Counted from the stretch's first letter, positions 1-6,849 are shown. The stretch: 12,742 nucleotides of DNA from Geoglobus sp. (GCA_027016965.1 JALURI010000129.1:1-12742), one strand, 5' to 3'. Notes: generated by a model not told the origin, from the sequence alone. Made by a program: numbers and translations.

Positions 1-116
1 GAGATGTTGAGGATTTTGTGTGTTTGAAGGAGAACTGAGTAGGTGTTTGGGAGGGAGTAAATCAGCAATGCGATGAATGTGAACAGGAGGAGGATGTGTT
101 TATTTTCCAAATTCAT
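1..116 (-). CDS. N-terminal fragment of a membrane or exported protein (cut by window edge)
   Basis: I do not recognise this gene. From an ATG at 116 the minus strand is open for 38 codons to the window edge. The translation starts MNLENKHILLLFTFIALLIY: a short polar start, then about 16 strongly hydrophobic residues, so a signal anchor or first membrane helix. An AGGAG-type ribosome site lies at 121-125, only about 3 nt before the ATG. A TTG two codons further in would sit at a more usual spacing of about 9 nt, so the exact start is uncertain. It follows the tetraheme cytochrome on the same strand and may belong to the same surface electron-transfer or cytochrome-maturation locus, but that rests only on position. 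Confidence 0.6.
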   Translation of the reverse strand, partial: MNLENKHILLLFTFIALLIYSLPNTYSVLLQTHKILNI

Positions 117-228
117 CAACTCCTTTAAGATTTTTTGCCTGTATTATTTTTATTGACTGATAATCCATACCCAGATCATCATAAAAAATTTTGCCGGTAT
201 GTTCTGTGAAAACAGGGTACTGTTTCAA
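100..228 (-). CDS. Doubtful 42-residue frame between the tetraheme cytochrome and the next gene
   Basis: The frame runs open from inside the cytochrome gene to a TAA at 100-102. The only start-like codon after the cytochrome stop that gives a sensible product is a TTG at 228, with no good ribosome site. The product ends GKIFYDDLGMDYQSIKIIQA plus 13 polar residues, which reads like real protein rather than translated spacer. Its stop lies 17 nt inside the following gene, an arrangement common for translationally coupled archaeal genes. Against it: no convincing start, a short length, and a T-rich likely terminator before it. It could be a small protein, the tail of a decayed gene, or chance. 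I do not recognise it. Confidence 0.22.
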   Translation of the reverse strand: MKQYPVFTEHTGKIFYDDLGMDYQSIKIIQAKNLKGVDEFGK

Positions 229-239
229 ACTAAATCTAT

Positions 240-256
240 TAAATAAAAAAGAATGA
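240..256 (-). terminator. Oligo-T termination tract after the tetraheme cytochrome
   Basis: Just past the cytochrome stop the minus strand reads TTCTTTTTTATTTAA, the T-rich type of signal that ends archaeal transcripts. A small perfect hairpin follows at 210-225 (AAACAG stem, 4-nt loop). If used, the next gene at 116 would need its own promoter. Confidence 0.4.
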
Positions 257-266
257 AAATTTGATG

Positions 267-965
267 TCACTGTCCGGGCCAGTTGTTTGAGCCAGGATAC
301 TGATTGACCCATCCTTGGCCAGTGGCATTGCCCCAGATAACATTCGTCACTGCTGTAGATGTGTTGATCTTGTAATTGCTTGTTTCATAGGCTCCTGTAC
401 CAGTATTGTAGTTCACGTCAAATTCCATCGCTCCATAGTGGGTGAAGTTGATCTTGACTGCAACATGGGTGTGGCATGCAACACATGCCTCATTTTCATC
501 AAGTAAAAGAGTACTGCTTGTGGCTGCAGAGTCGACAAAGTCCTTGTGAGCAGCATAGGCTCCCGTGTCATTTGCCAGATTGCTCAGGCCGAACCCTCCT
601 GCTACAGGAGCACCGCTTGCCTGGTTACCATGGCAGTACATGCACTCGATAGTTGAAGCTGCATGTGCCTCAAGACCTGCTGTGGCACTTGCACCATCAC
701 CGCTTGCATATGTTATGCTTGCATTTGCCTGATGACAGAATCTACAGTCATCTTCATCAGCGACTCCATTTCCACCCAGATGGTAAGGGCTGTTGTTCAA
801 TTCCTGAAATACATCAGCATGACATTTCTGACAGGGTATCTGATTTCCTGCTGCATCTATGTCATACCAGTTGTGCTGCCCCACAAAGAGAGACACTGTT
901 GGTGGTAGTACTATTGCAACAACGGCAAGAAATACAATTACTCCCAATATTAACCTGCCATTCAT
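267..965 (-). CDS. Exported tetraheme c-type cytochrome
   Basis: A 232-residue protein with four CXXCH heme sites: CQKCH 45-49, CRFCH 74-78, CMYCH 108-112 and CVACH 161-165. Residues 4-28 are a hydrophobic signal peptide or anchor, so the heme part is outside the cytoplasmic membrane. Six further histidines (31, 62, 101, 140, 167, 176) are enough to give every heme a second axial ligand, so bis-His low-potential hemes are likely. Several N-X-S/T sequons (for example N81, N132, N201, N213) suggest N-glycosylation. The segment from H31 through the first heme site (HNWYDIDAAGNQIPCQKCH) is a pattern I associate with cytochromes of iron-reducing archaea. The start is supported by a GAGGTG ribosome site (972-977) 6 nt before the ATG. 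It lies 153 nt downstream of the giant cytochrome on the same strand. Size, heme number and export fit filament-forming archaeal tetraheme cytochromes; a soluble electron shuttle is the alternative. Confidence 0.93.
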   Translation of the reverse strand: MNGRLILGVIVFLAVVAIVLPPTVSLFVGQHNWYDIDAAGNQIPCQKCHADVFQELNNSPYHLGGNGVADEDDCRFCHQANASITYASGDGASATAGLEAHAASTIECMYCHGNQASGAPVAGGFGLSNLANDTGAYAAHKDFVDSAATSSTLLLDENEACVACHTHVAVKINFTHYGAMEFDVNYNTGTGAYETSNYKINTSTAVTNVIWGNATGQGWVNQYPGSNNWPGQ

Positions 966-996
966 TTTTTACACCTCATGGAAAGTCTGTTGAAAG

Positions 997-1008
997 AGTT
1001 TAAAAAGT
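997..1008 (-). promoter_or_regulatory. Possible TATA box of the tetraheme cytochrome gene
   Basis: On the minus strand CTTTTTAAA sits about 38 nt before the ATG at 965, which would place transcript initiation near 977 with a very short leader just containing the GAGGTG site. The whole 1066-1110 stretch is also AT-rich, so an upstream promoter or cotranscription with the giant cytochrome cannot be excluded. Confidence 0.3.
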
Positions 1009-1065
1009 TTTTTATTCTCATTATGCAGTTCGAATTGGACAGTTTGTTCTTGAAATGGATTGGAT

Positions 1066-1100
1066 TATAAAATAAAACAAAAAAATATAAAAAATTTAAA
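1066..1100 (-). terminator. T-rich termination tract after the giant cytochrome
   Basis: Downstream of the stop at 1119 the minus strand carries AATTTTTTATATTTTTTTGT followed by TTTTATTTTATAA. Successive T runs without a strong hairpin are typical of archaeal intrinsic termination. It would partly separate the two cytochrome transcripts. Confidence 0.45.
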
Positions 1101-1118
1101 TATTTAGTTTCAATGCAA

Positions 1119-4100
1119 TCAGTATACAGCAACTTCATCGAACAGTACATGATTGCTGCCATCACTGAAAAGTTTGAGCTGGAGATAGGTTTTCCCTGTG
1201 GGCATCTTGCCTGATGCAACAATTCCAACCCAGTCTGTTGTCTGGGTGATATAAACCCTGTAATTCTCGGCTAAACCTGCACTGTCACCCTCATCACTTA
1301 CAGTCCTATAAACAAACTGAATTCCAGCTGTACCATTCATCTGATCGGCATAGATCTTGAATTCTGCTGTAAATCCAGTCCCCTCTGCAAGGTTTATACC
1401 GTAGTATCTTATGTACTCATCTCTCAAACCGTAATACCCGAGATCTGCGTATGGAGTTGTCCAGTAACCTGAACCTTTTATTCCAGCAGATCTTGCACCT
1501 ATGGAGATAGTGGTATTGAGGTCCATTCCATTGGCTGCCATATTCTTTGGTTCCCATGCTTTTACAAGCTCAACAGGGGATTGTCTGTATTCATAGCTTC
1601 TGAAATACTTGTCAGGTTTTCCACTGCTCCAGTCACTCTCAAACCCTCCATTGGTGACGTAATTTGTAGTAACAAACGGCTTTATTTCAACACTCACATC
1701 ATCAAAGCTTGCTGTGGTGTTGCTGACATACAGTCTTATGCTGAAATCGGTAGAAGTGCTATTAGCCTCAATATCCAGACCAATCATTATCCATCCGGAT
1801 GTATATCCATCCAATTTTATCACAGGTGTCTCAGAGATTACGCTGTTTCCGTTCCACTGCACAACACTTATCCCTGCAAATCCACCATCAGATGGTTTGT
1901 TGACATAAACCGCAACTCTGTAGGATGCTCCACTGGTTATATTGAACTTAGCTGATTCAAGATAACCTGTACCTGTTGAGCTCAGCGATACAGAGTAGTT
2001 GCCTGATCTTGGAGTACCCTGAGATACTGTCACCGAATTTGAAGCCCAGTTAACAGGATTTCCACCCTGAGTCCAGCTCTCAAAGCCAAAGTTGTAGGTT
2101 GTTGGAGAGGGTACAATTCCTCCCTTTGCAAGCGTGAATGCTGTGAATTTTGTCGTTTTCATTCCTGTATCTTTCTCTCCTGTAACATAAAGTCTGTATT
2201 CTCCTGGCTGGAAGCCTGTTGTGTCTATGTTCATTGTGAATTTTTCATACCCATATCCTTTGCTGTTAACACCACCAAACTCACCATCGTCAGGAGTTAG
2301 CTGCCCCTGTGCTATTGTCGTTCCATTGTACACAATCCTGTAGCTTGCATTGTAAATCTGGACTGCATATCCGGTTACCTCGGCTGTGGCAGTTACGGTG
2401 TCGCCTATCATGGCATAGGGATTTGCTACCGATATCGAGACCGTTGGTGGATACATATACGGAGCGACAATTGAGTCATGGATGCTCCCACCTCCATGAC
2501 AGTTCCCACCGTTGCAGTAAGAATACTTGGTTGCCATGAATGTGCCAATTCCCGGTGCATAGAATGGAGAGTCTCTCTTGCTGTTGCTATAATGGCAGTC
2601 CTGACAGCTAACAACACTGCCAGTCCATCCTGGCCATCCTGGCTCTCTAACAGCTCCAAGAGGTGTTGAATAATTCCAGTGGTAGTATCTGCCTGAGTTG
2701 AATCCTCCTGCTATGTGACAGGACTTGCAGTTGTTGTTTCCATGCTGGAATGTTGTAAGCTGGACATCAGCAGGAACGCTTACAGGGTTGCCATTGATAT
2801 GGCAATCATCACAGCCGTAAGTTGAAACACTCCATCCCGTATCAAACATATTGCTGGTGTCGTAATGGCATGTTTTGCAGTCTGCATCCGTCAGATTTCC
2901 TGTCCCATCAGTTGTGTTGACGTTGACATGTCTCCCATAACTTGATTTGTTGATTCCTATGCTGCCTGTGTATCCTTCATGACATGAAATACATGCTCCT
3001 CCTGTTCCTTCACTTACAGCATGAACGAAGTCCTTCAGTGTTGTGGCAGATTGAGCCAGGCTTCCATGGCACTGCTTGCATTCTGAATCCGATGCAGTTG
3101 TCAGGAATCCGGAATGATCGACCCATTTTGTGCCGTCATTTGCTGTTCCTTCATCAACATCAATCCTCGGAGGTACAGGACTCAATGCGGTGCCGTTGTA
3201 GCCAGTTGCCTGAGTGTAGTGACAGTTAGCACACCAGGTTCCAGTTAGATCTCTTGCACCATCGGCTACAAGCGTTACATTGCCGAGCAGATCATTTGTG
3301 GATTTGTGGATCTCACTCTGGTGGCAGTATCTGCATGCATCGATTGTGGATGTCCAGTAATTGCCCCATTTCTGCCCTGGCATGTCATTGCTGTGGTTGA
3401 ACTTTGGAATTGACGGAATTGCATATCCCCAGGCTGAAAGGCTTGATGATGTGTTTAAATTGGTGTGGCAGTCAACACAGTCTGCTGCATTTGTTTTGTC
3501 CCATCTTGTGTAACTACCATCTGAGTTGATGTACTTGATGCCGTGTATTTGGGCTGTTACGCTATCATATGTTACATCAGATTTATCCATATGACAGGAA
3601 TAACAGCTCATTGTGCCGTTGTGGGCTGTTGTAATTGGATAGCTCTGGGCCTGATGGCATCCTATACAGTAGCTGTTGCTGATCGTGGGGATCTGGTGAT
3701 TCTGGTCGTGCATCCTTCCAACCGCATGACAGTTCCAGCATTTTTGTGTTACAGTGTTGTCTGTGTGGTTGTACATGTAGCTGTGGTTTGCGTTTTGCAT
3801 GACATTTTTGAAAGCGGTTGTTGTGTTCTGGTGGCAGTAATAGCAATTGGTAACTATATCCCCGTTGACATTCAGAACGAGATCTGTTCTTTTCCTGCCA
3901 TAGTGGCTTATTGTCGCATTTGTGGTGCCAGCATCAGGATCTGAGTTTGCGTTCAGCATTTCATTCTTTGCATGACAGTCCTGACATCCAGCATTTACCA
4001 CGAGATCCTGTCCGGCATAATAATGTTCTGCGACAAGAGGAGCACTGAACTGAGTTGTGCCTGTGTGGCAGTCCTCACACTGCTTTGGTGATTTGTAGCT

Positions 4101-6476
4101 GGCTGGATGTTCTGCAGGTTCAGTTCCATCTCCGTGACATGCCCAGCACGCCTTATCTATTGGATCAGTCAAGGGTGTTGTATTCGTTGCCCCGCTGTTT
4201 AGATTTGCGTGAATGCTTTGCTTCATAGCCGAAACGTCAACCTTCTTGGGAGCCATTCCACCAATGTCGTGGCATGAAACACAGTCAGGACCTCCATTGA
4301 CACCCTCATCAACCTGATGTAAAAACTCACCCACAGTTGATGCTGTTTGAGCCAGGTTACCATGACACTGTTTGCAGATGCTGTCTGAGTCACCCTGAGA
4401 TGCTATTATTGAACTGTGGTTGTACCATTCCTTCCCTGCAGAATTTACAGCTTTACCTGTGTTGTTGGTGTCTATGAAAGGTGGTGCTTTATTCAATTCA
4501 TTGCCATACTTGGTTGAGACATGACACTGGGCGCACCAGTCTCCTGTTAGGTCCAGAGCTCCATCCAAACTGGCTACCGTTCCAAGAGCACTGGCTTTGT
4601 GTATGGCTCCGGTATTACTCCCTCCATTGTTGTGGCAGAAGATACATGCAGCGTTATCATCACCCTTTGTCCAGTAATTACCCCAGTTCTGCCCCTCCCA
4701 GCTCGCATTTCCATGCTGGAAGGCGTTGTCACCCAGATACGGTGGATTCATAGTATAGGTGCCCGTTCTTGTGGTGTACTGTTTTCCTGAAGCTGCTGTA
4801 TTGGCATGACAGTCAGTACATGTAACTGCAGTAGCTCTCGATCCGTAACTGGTGAGGTCTGCCTGCAAAAATCTCGCCCCTCCATGTGGTGATGGAGAGT
4901 GGCAGACATCGCACGGCACGGTTCCGTTGTGAGAGGCGCTTACCTGCGGCGGGTTGTATCCCTTGCCCTGAACGAAGGTCTTTACGGCATCGTTTACTCC
5001 CGGCACGTGACAGTCCTCACAGTCAACTGCCTGAGACTTGCTGGTTGAATAAGTGGCGGTGTTGGTGAGGAACGTTATGCTGTGGAAGTTCGTGTTGTCG
5101 TGACAGAGAGTACAGCTTACAGTGCCATTATGCATCGCAACCTGATAGCCAAAGCTATCTGTCTCGGGCTGATAGTTTGTTGTATAAGCAGCAGAATCAT
5201 AGCTTGTGAGAGTGTTGAAGAAGCCGGATATGCTTCCTGATGAGTGACATGCGGTACAGTCATTCTTGGTTACAGCGCTGGCAGAGCCGAGAGTTGTATA
5301 GGTTGGTTGAGTTGTTGCTGTTTTGTCAAGGATACCTATGCTGTGGGCATCCTGGCTGTGGCATGCGGTACAGTACACCGGATTGGATGTGGAGTGCTTG
5401 CCCTGATTTGTGTGGCATGTTAGACAGTATCCCTCATCAGTATAGCTGTTTCCGAGGCCAGCTGGATAAATCGAGCTTGTGTTGTGGGCTGGACCGTGAC
5501 AGGATACACATGGCACACCTGCATCAACTCTGTTACCAGATGCTGTATGAGCTACAAGAGGTCCGTTTGTTCTGTCCCAGGAGTAGATTGAAACCCCACT
5601 GTACCCACCAACATTGCCTGTTGTTGATACCATTGAGACTTTTGAGTTCTTTCTCGGATGGCAGTCGTAGCAGGAAGGCATGTTGGGAATCCCTCCAGCA
5701 TTTCTTGCAGCGGTTGTGTCAAGTCTACCATCTATGGTTTCACTACCAAATCTGTGACAGTTGTCACAGTAGAGTGTTGATCCACTATATGATTTTCCAT
5801 AGTGGACTCCAACAGGTTGATTCTGTCCAGTTGTGTCGGCTATTCCCCTTTCATTGTCATAACCAGAGTGACAATCAGTACAATCTCTGGTGTCATGGCC
5901 GTTATTCATACCCATACCGCTTACTGTATGGGCTTCTTCTGCCTTCGTTGCTGCCTGTCCCCAGTTGTCGTTATAGGGTGATTTAGGATCACCTCCTCTG
6001 TCTCTTGTTCCGGTATAATGACAGTTGCTGTAACAGTCAGTTCTCGATGTAAACCAGGTCTTTGTAGAACCCGTTATGCTTGGATAGTTGGTTGGATAGG
6101 CTGTGATTGTCCACTGTCCAGCGTCAGAATCGCTGCCACTGCTTATTCTGTTTCGCACATCATAAGAAACATAGGCGATACCGTTTGCATTTGTCGAGGC
6201 TGTTAGAGTTATCGTTGCTCCGCTTGCAGTTGTTATCTCAAAGGTTATCTCTTCATTTGCAACTGGTAGCCCTTTTCCATCAAGAAGCAGTGCGTAGGCT
6301 GTAAAGGTTGAACCTGTTGTTCCCTGATCGTCGTTGTAGGGGTTCCAGACTGCATATCTGTTCACGCTGACAATGATCTTCGCCGGCTGTGCCAAAGCGC
6401 TCCCTGAAAACGCTATTACTATAGCTATCGCTAAGAGTACCATCAGAATCGGTTTCTTTTTTAGTTTTTCACACAT
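1119..6476 (-). CDS. Giant secreted multiheme cytochrome c (33 putative hemes) with Ig-like and carbohydrate-binding-like domains
   Basis: The 1785-residue product is exported and probably carries electrons outside the cell. In order: signal peptide 1-30 (KKK, hydrophobic core, ALAQ cleavage region); an invasin/Big-type Ig-like domain about 33-142; a heme region 148-1327 with 31 CXXCH sites, opened by a CX3CH (148-153) and closed by a CX4CH (1321-1327); a second Ig-like domain about 1343-1450; and two jelly-roll modules about 1458-1600 and 1606-1785. Each jelly roll has a GFES-type opening and an FDDV/FDEV closing strand, as in CBM4/9-type carbohydrate-binding modules. No C-terminal membrane helix is visible, so anchoring is probably through these domains. 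N-X-S/T sequons are frequent, three of them in HNGT just before a heme site. I chose the ATG at 6476 because GGAGGGGG lies 7 nt upstream and it gives a clean signal peptide; an ATG at 6524 would add 16 residues that spoil it. The gene heads the cytochrome cluster. Role as conduit or metal reductase is inferred from family knowledge. Confidence 0.95.
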   Translation of the reverse strand: MCEKLKKKPILMVLLAIAIVIAFSGSALAQPAKIIVSVNRYAVWNPYNDDQGTTGSTFTAYALLLDGKGLPVANEEITFEITTASGATITLTASTNANGIAYVSYDVRNRISSGSDSDAGQWTITAYPTNYPSITGSTKTWFTSRTDCYSNCHYTGTRDRGGDPKSPYNDNWGQAATKAEEAHTVSGMGMNNGHDTRDCTDCHSGYDNERGIADTTGQNQPVGVHYGKSYSGSTLYCDNCHRFGSETIDGRLDTTAARNAGGIPNMPSCYDCHPRKNSKVSMVSTTGNVGGYSGVSIYSWDRTNGPLVAHTASGNRVDAGVPCVSCHGPAHNTSSIYPAGLGNSYTDEGYCLTCHTNQGKHSTSNPVYCTACHSQDAHSIGILDKTATTQPTYTTLGSASAVTKNDCTACHSSGSISGFFNTLTSYDSAAYTTNYQPETDSFGYQVAMHNGTVSCTLCHDNTNFHSITFLTNTATYSTSKSQAVDCEDCHVPGVNDAVKTFVQGKGYNPPQVSASHNGTVPCDVCHSPSPHGGARFLQADLTSYGSRATAVTCTDCHANTAASGKQYTTRTGTYTMNPPYLGDNAFQHGNASWEGQNWGNYWTKGDDNAACIFCHNNGGSNTGAIHKASALGTVASLDGALDLTGDWCAQCHVSTKYGNELNKAPPFIDTNNTGKAVNSAGKEWYNHSSIIASQGDSDSICKQCHGNLAQTASTVGEFLHQVDEGVNGGPDCVSCHDIGGMAPKKVDVSAMKQSIHANLNSGATNTTPLTDPIDKACWACHGDGTEPAEHPASYKSPKQCEDCHTGTTQFSAPLVAEHYYAGQDLVVNAGCQDCHAKNEMLNANSDPDAGTTNATISHYGRKRTDLVLNVNGDIVTNCYYCHQNTTTAFKNVMQNANHSYMYNHTDNTVTQKCWNCHAVGRMHDQNHQIPTISNSYCIGCHQAQSYPITTAHNGTMSCYSCHMDKSDVTYDSVTAQIHGIKYINSDGSYTRWDKTNAADCVDCHTNLNTSSSLSAWGYAIPSIPKFNHSNDMPGQKWGNYWTSTIDACRYCHQSEIHKSTNDLLGNVTLVADGARDLTGTWCANCHYTQATGYNGTALSPVPPRIDVDEGTANDGTKWVDHSGFLTTASDSECKQCHGSLAQSATTLKDFVHAVSEGTGGACISCHEGYTGSIGINKSSYGRHVNVNTTDGTGNLTDADCKTCHYDTSNMFDTGWSVSTYGCDDCHINGNPVSVPADVQLTTFQHGNNNCKSCHIAGGFNSGRYYHWNYSTPLGAVREPGWPGWTGSVVSCQDCHYSNSKRDSPFYAPGIGTFMATKYSYCNGGNCHGGGSIHDSIVAPYMYPPTVSISVANPYAMIGDTVTATAEVTGYAVQIYNASYRIVYNGTTIAQGQLTPDDGEFGGVNSKGYGYEKFTMNIDTTGFQPGEYRLYVTGEKDTGMKTTKFTAFTLAKGGIVPSPTTYNFGFESWTQGGNPVNWASNSVTVSQGTPRSGNYSVSLSSTGTGYLESAKFNITSGASYRVAVYVNKPSDGGFAGISVVQWNGNSVISETPVIKLDGYTSGWIMIGLDIEANSTSTDFSIRLYVSNTTASFDDVSVEIKPFVTTNYVTNGGFESDWSSGKPDKYFRSYEYRQSPVELVKAWEPKNMAANGMDLNTTISIGARSAGIKGSGYWTTPYADLGYYGLRDEYIRYYGINLAEGTGFTAEFKIYADQMNGTAGIQFVYRTVSDEGDSAGLAENYRVYITQTTDWVGIVASGKMPTGKTYLQLKLFSDGSNHVLFDEVAVY
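2496..2516 (-). other. Atypical heme site CX4CH (last site of the giant cytochrome)
   Basis: Codons 1321-1327 read CNGGNCH, with four residues between the cysteines, as in some sites of bacterial cytochrome c3. It closes the heme array just before the second Ig-like domain. Confidence 0.7.
2865..3623 (-). repeat. Seven-heme protein module, copy B (residues 952-1204)
   Basis: This holds heme sites 23-29. Distances between matching cysteines for the four central hemes are 34, 51 and 29 residues, against 37, 53 and 31 in copy A, so heme order and spacing are kept. Five hemes (18-22) separate the copies. Confidence 0.8.
4134..4931 (-). repeat. Seven-heme protein module, copy A (residues 516-781)
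   Basis: This coding segment holds heme sites 11-17 and aligns with copy B at 2865-3623. Shared landmarks in order: HNGT then CXXCH, CxDCH, GQxWGNYWT then CXXCH, an IHK, LTGxWCAxCH, PPxID, W..HS, SDSxCKQCHGxLAQ, F.H.V.EG..G then CXSCH, and LTD then CXXCH. Divergence at DNA level is high, so the duplication is old. Confidence 0.8.
6018..6035 (-). other. Atypical heme site CX3CH (first site of the giant cytochrome)
   Basis: Codons 148-153 read CYSNCH, with three residues between the cysteines instead of two. It is the first site of the heme array, right after the N-terminal Ig-like domain. Heme attachment here is likely but not certain. Confidence 0.7.
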
Positions 6477-6483
6477 GAATTTT

Positions 6484-6491
6484 CCCCCTCC
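6484..6491 (-). promoter_or_regulatory. Ribosome binding site deciding the giant cytochrome start
   Basis: GGAGGGGG on the minus strand lies 7 nt before the ATG at 6476. It lies inside any protein begun at the ATG at 6524, which has no comparable site, so it selects the 6476 start. Confidence 0.8.
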
Positions 6492-6492
6492 A

Positions 6493-6511
6493 GTTCCCGA
6501 AAAATGGGAAC
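6493..6511 (-). promoter_or_regulatory. Perfect inverted repeat abutting the ribosome site
   Basis: GTTCCC and GGGAAC (6 bp each, 7-nt spacer) form a possible RNA hairpin or protein-binding palindrome, separated from the ribosome site by one base. In the transcript it would lie in the 5' leader of the giant cytochrome and could affect ribosome access. Confidence 0.5.
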
Positions 6512-6556
6512 CTGACATTTTCAATCTCTCCCCAATTAATAAATTTTATTTTCCTC

Positions 6557-6573
6557 TACTTAAAGTTTTCTCG
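6557..6573 (-). promoter_or_regulatory. Candidate BRE/TATA of the giant cytochrome gene
   Basis: On the minus strand CGAGAAAA (BRE-like, 6566-6573) is followed by CTTTAAGTA (TATA-like), which would start a transcript near 6536 with a leader of about 60 nt. Other AT-rich options exist at 6530-6550 and inside the inverted repeat at 6584-6592, so this choice is tentative. Confidence 0.3.
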
Positions 6574-6575
6574 TA

Positions 6576-6604
6576 ATAACAACTATTATAATGGGGGTTG
6601 TTAT
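6576..6604. promoter_or_regulatory. Perfect 8-bp inverted repeat, possible operator
   Basis: ATAACAAC and GTTGTTAT flank a 13-nt spacer (tattataatgggg). Arm centres are about two helical turns apart, which suits a dimeric regulator. It lies just upstream of the candidate BRE/TATA of the cytochrome gene; the spacer itself is TATA-like. Confidence 0.45.
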
Positions 6605-6678
6605 GAAACATGCTCCAATAAAAAAGACTTCAGGAGATTTGCTCATTTACCTGATCTCATCCCAAGCGTCAATCAAAA

Positions 6679-6849
6679 TTAAGAAGCAATACCATTCAGC
6701 TTCCTAAAATTCCCACTAAGAGCCTGCATCACCATTTCCTGTAAAAAACAAATTAATTTTTTCCTGAAAATATATTTCATCGAAAATGCGTTCTCAACCG
6801 GAATCAATTCAGGATTCACCGCAAAATTAAAGAAGGTTGAGTACAACAT
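6679..6849 (-). pseudogene. Possible remnant frame of 56 codons in the tfe/cytochrome intergenic region
   Basis: The minus strand is open from an ATG at 6849 to TAA at 6679. Part of the product (VNPELIPVENAFSMKYIFRK, then a helix-like KLICFLQEMVMQALSGNFRK) looks more like protein than translated spacer. Past the stop, another frame continues for 18 codons (EAEWYCFLILIDAWDEIR, then TAA), as if one frameshift had split a longer C-terminus. There is no ribosome site, and the 5' end abuts the start of tfe on the other strand. I do not recognise the family. It may be a decayed gene or insertion-sequence remnant, or chance. Confidence 0.22.
6819..6832 (+). promoter_or_regulatory. Candidate BRE/TATA for tfe
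   Basis: CCGCAAAATTAAAG places the TATA-like part about 30 nt before the GTG at 6858, the distance expected for a leaderless archaeal transcript. The alternative TTG start at 6837 lies too close to it. Confidence 0.4.

Noticed and set aside
962..1228. 88-codon minus-strand frame across the gap between the two cytochrome genes
   Set aside because: It begins inside the giant cytochrome in another frame, crosses an AT-rich spacer and has no ribosome site; the end is only the leader of the tetraheme gene.
5240..5986. 248-codon plus-strand frame opposite the heme array
   Set aside because: Antisense shadow of the repetitive Cys/His/Ser-rich heme region; composition is unlike a real protein and there is no start signal.
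6477..6524. Upstream ATG start for the giant cytochrome
   Set aside because: It would put 16 polar residues before the signal peptide and would read through the strong GGAGGGGG site that serves the ATG at 6476.
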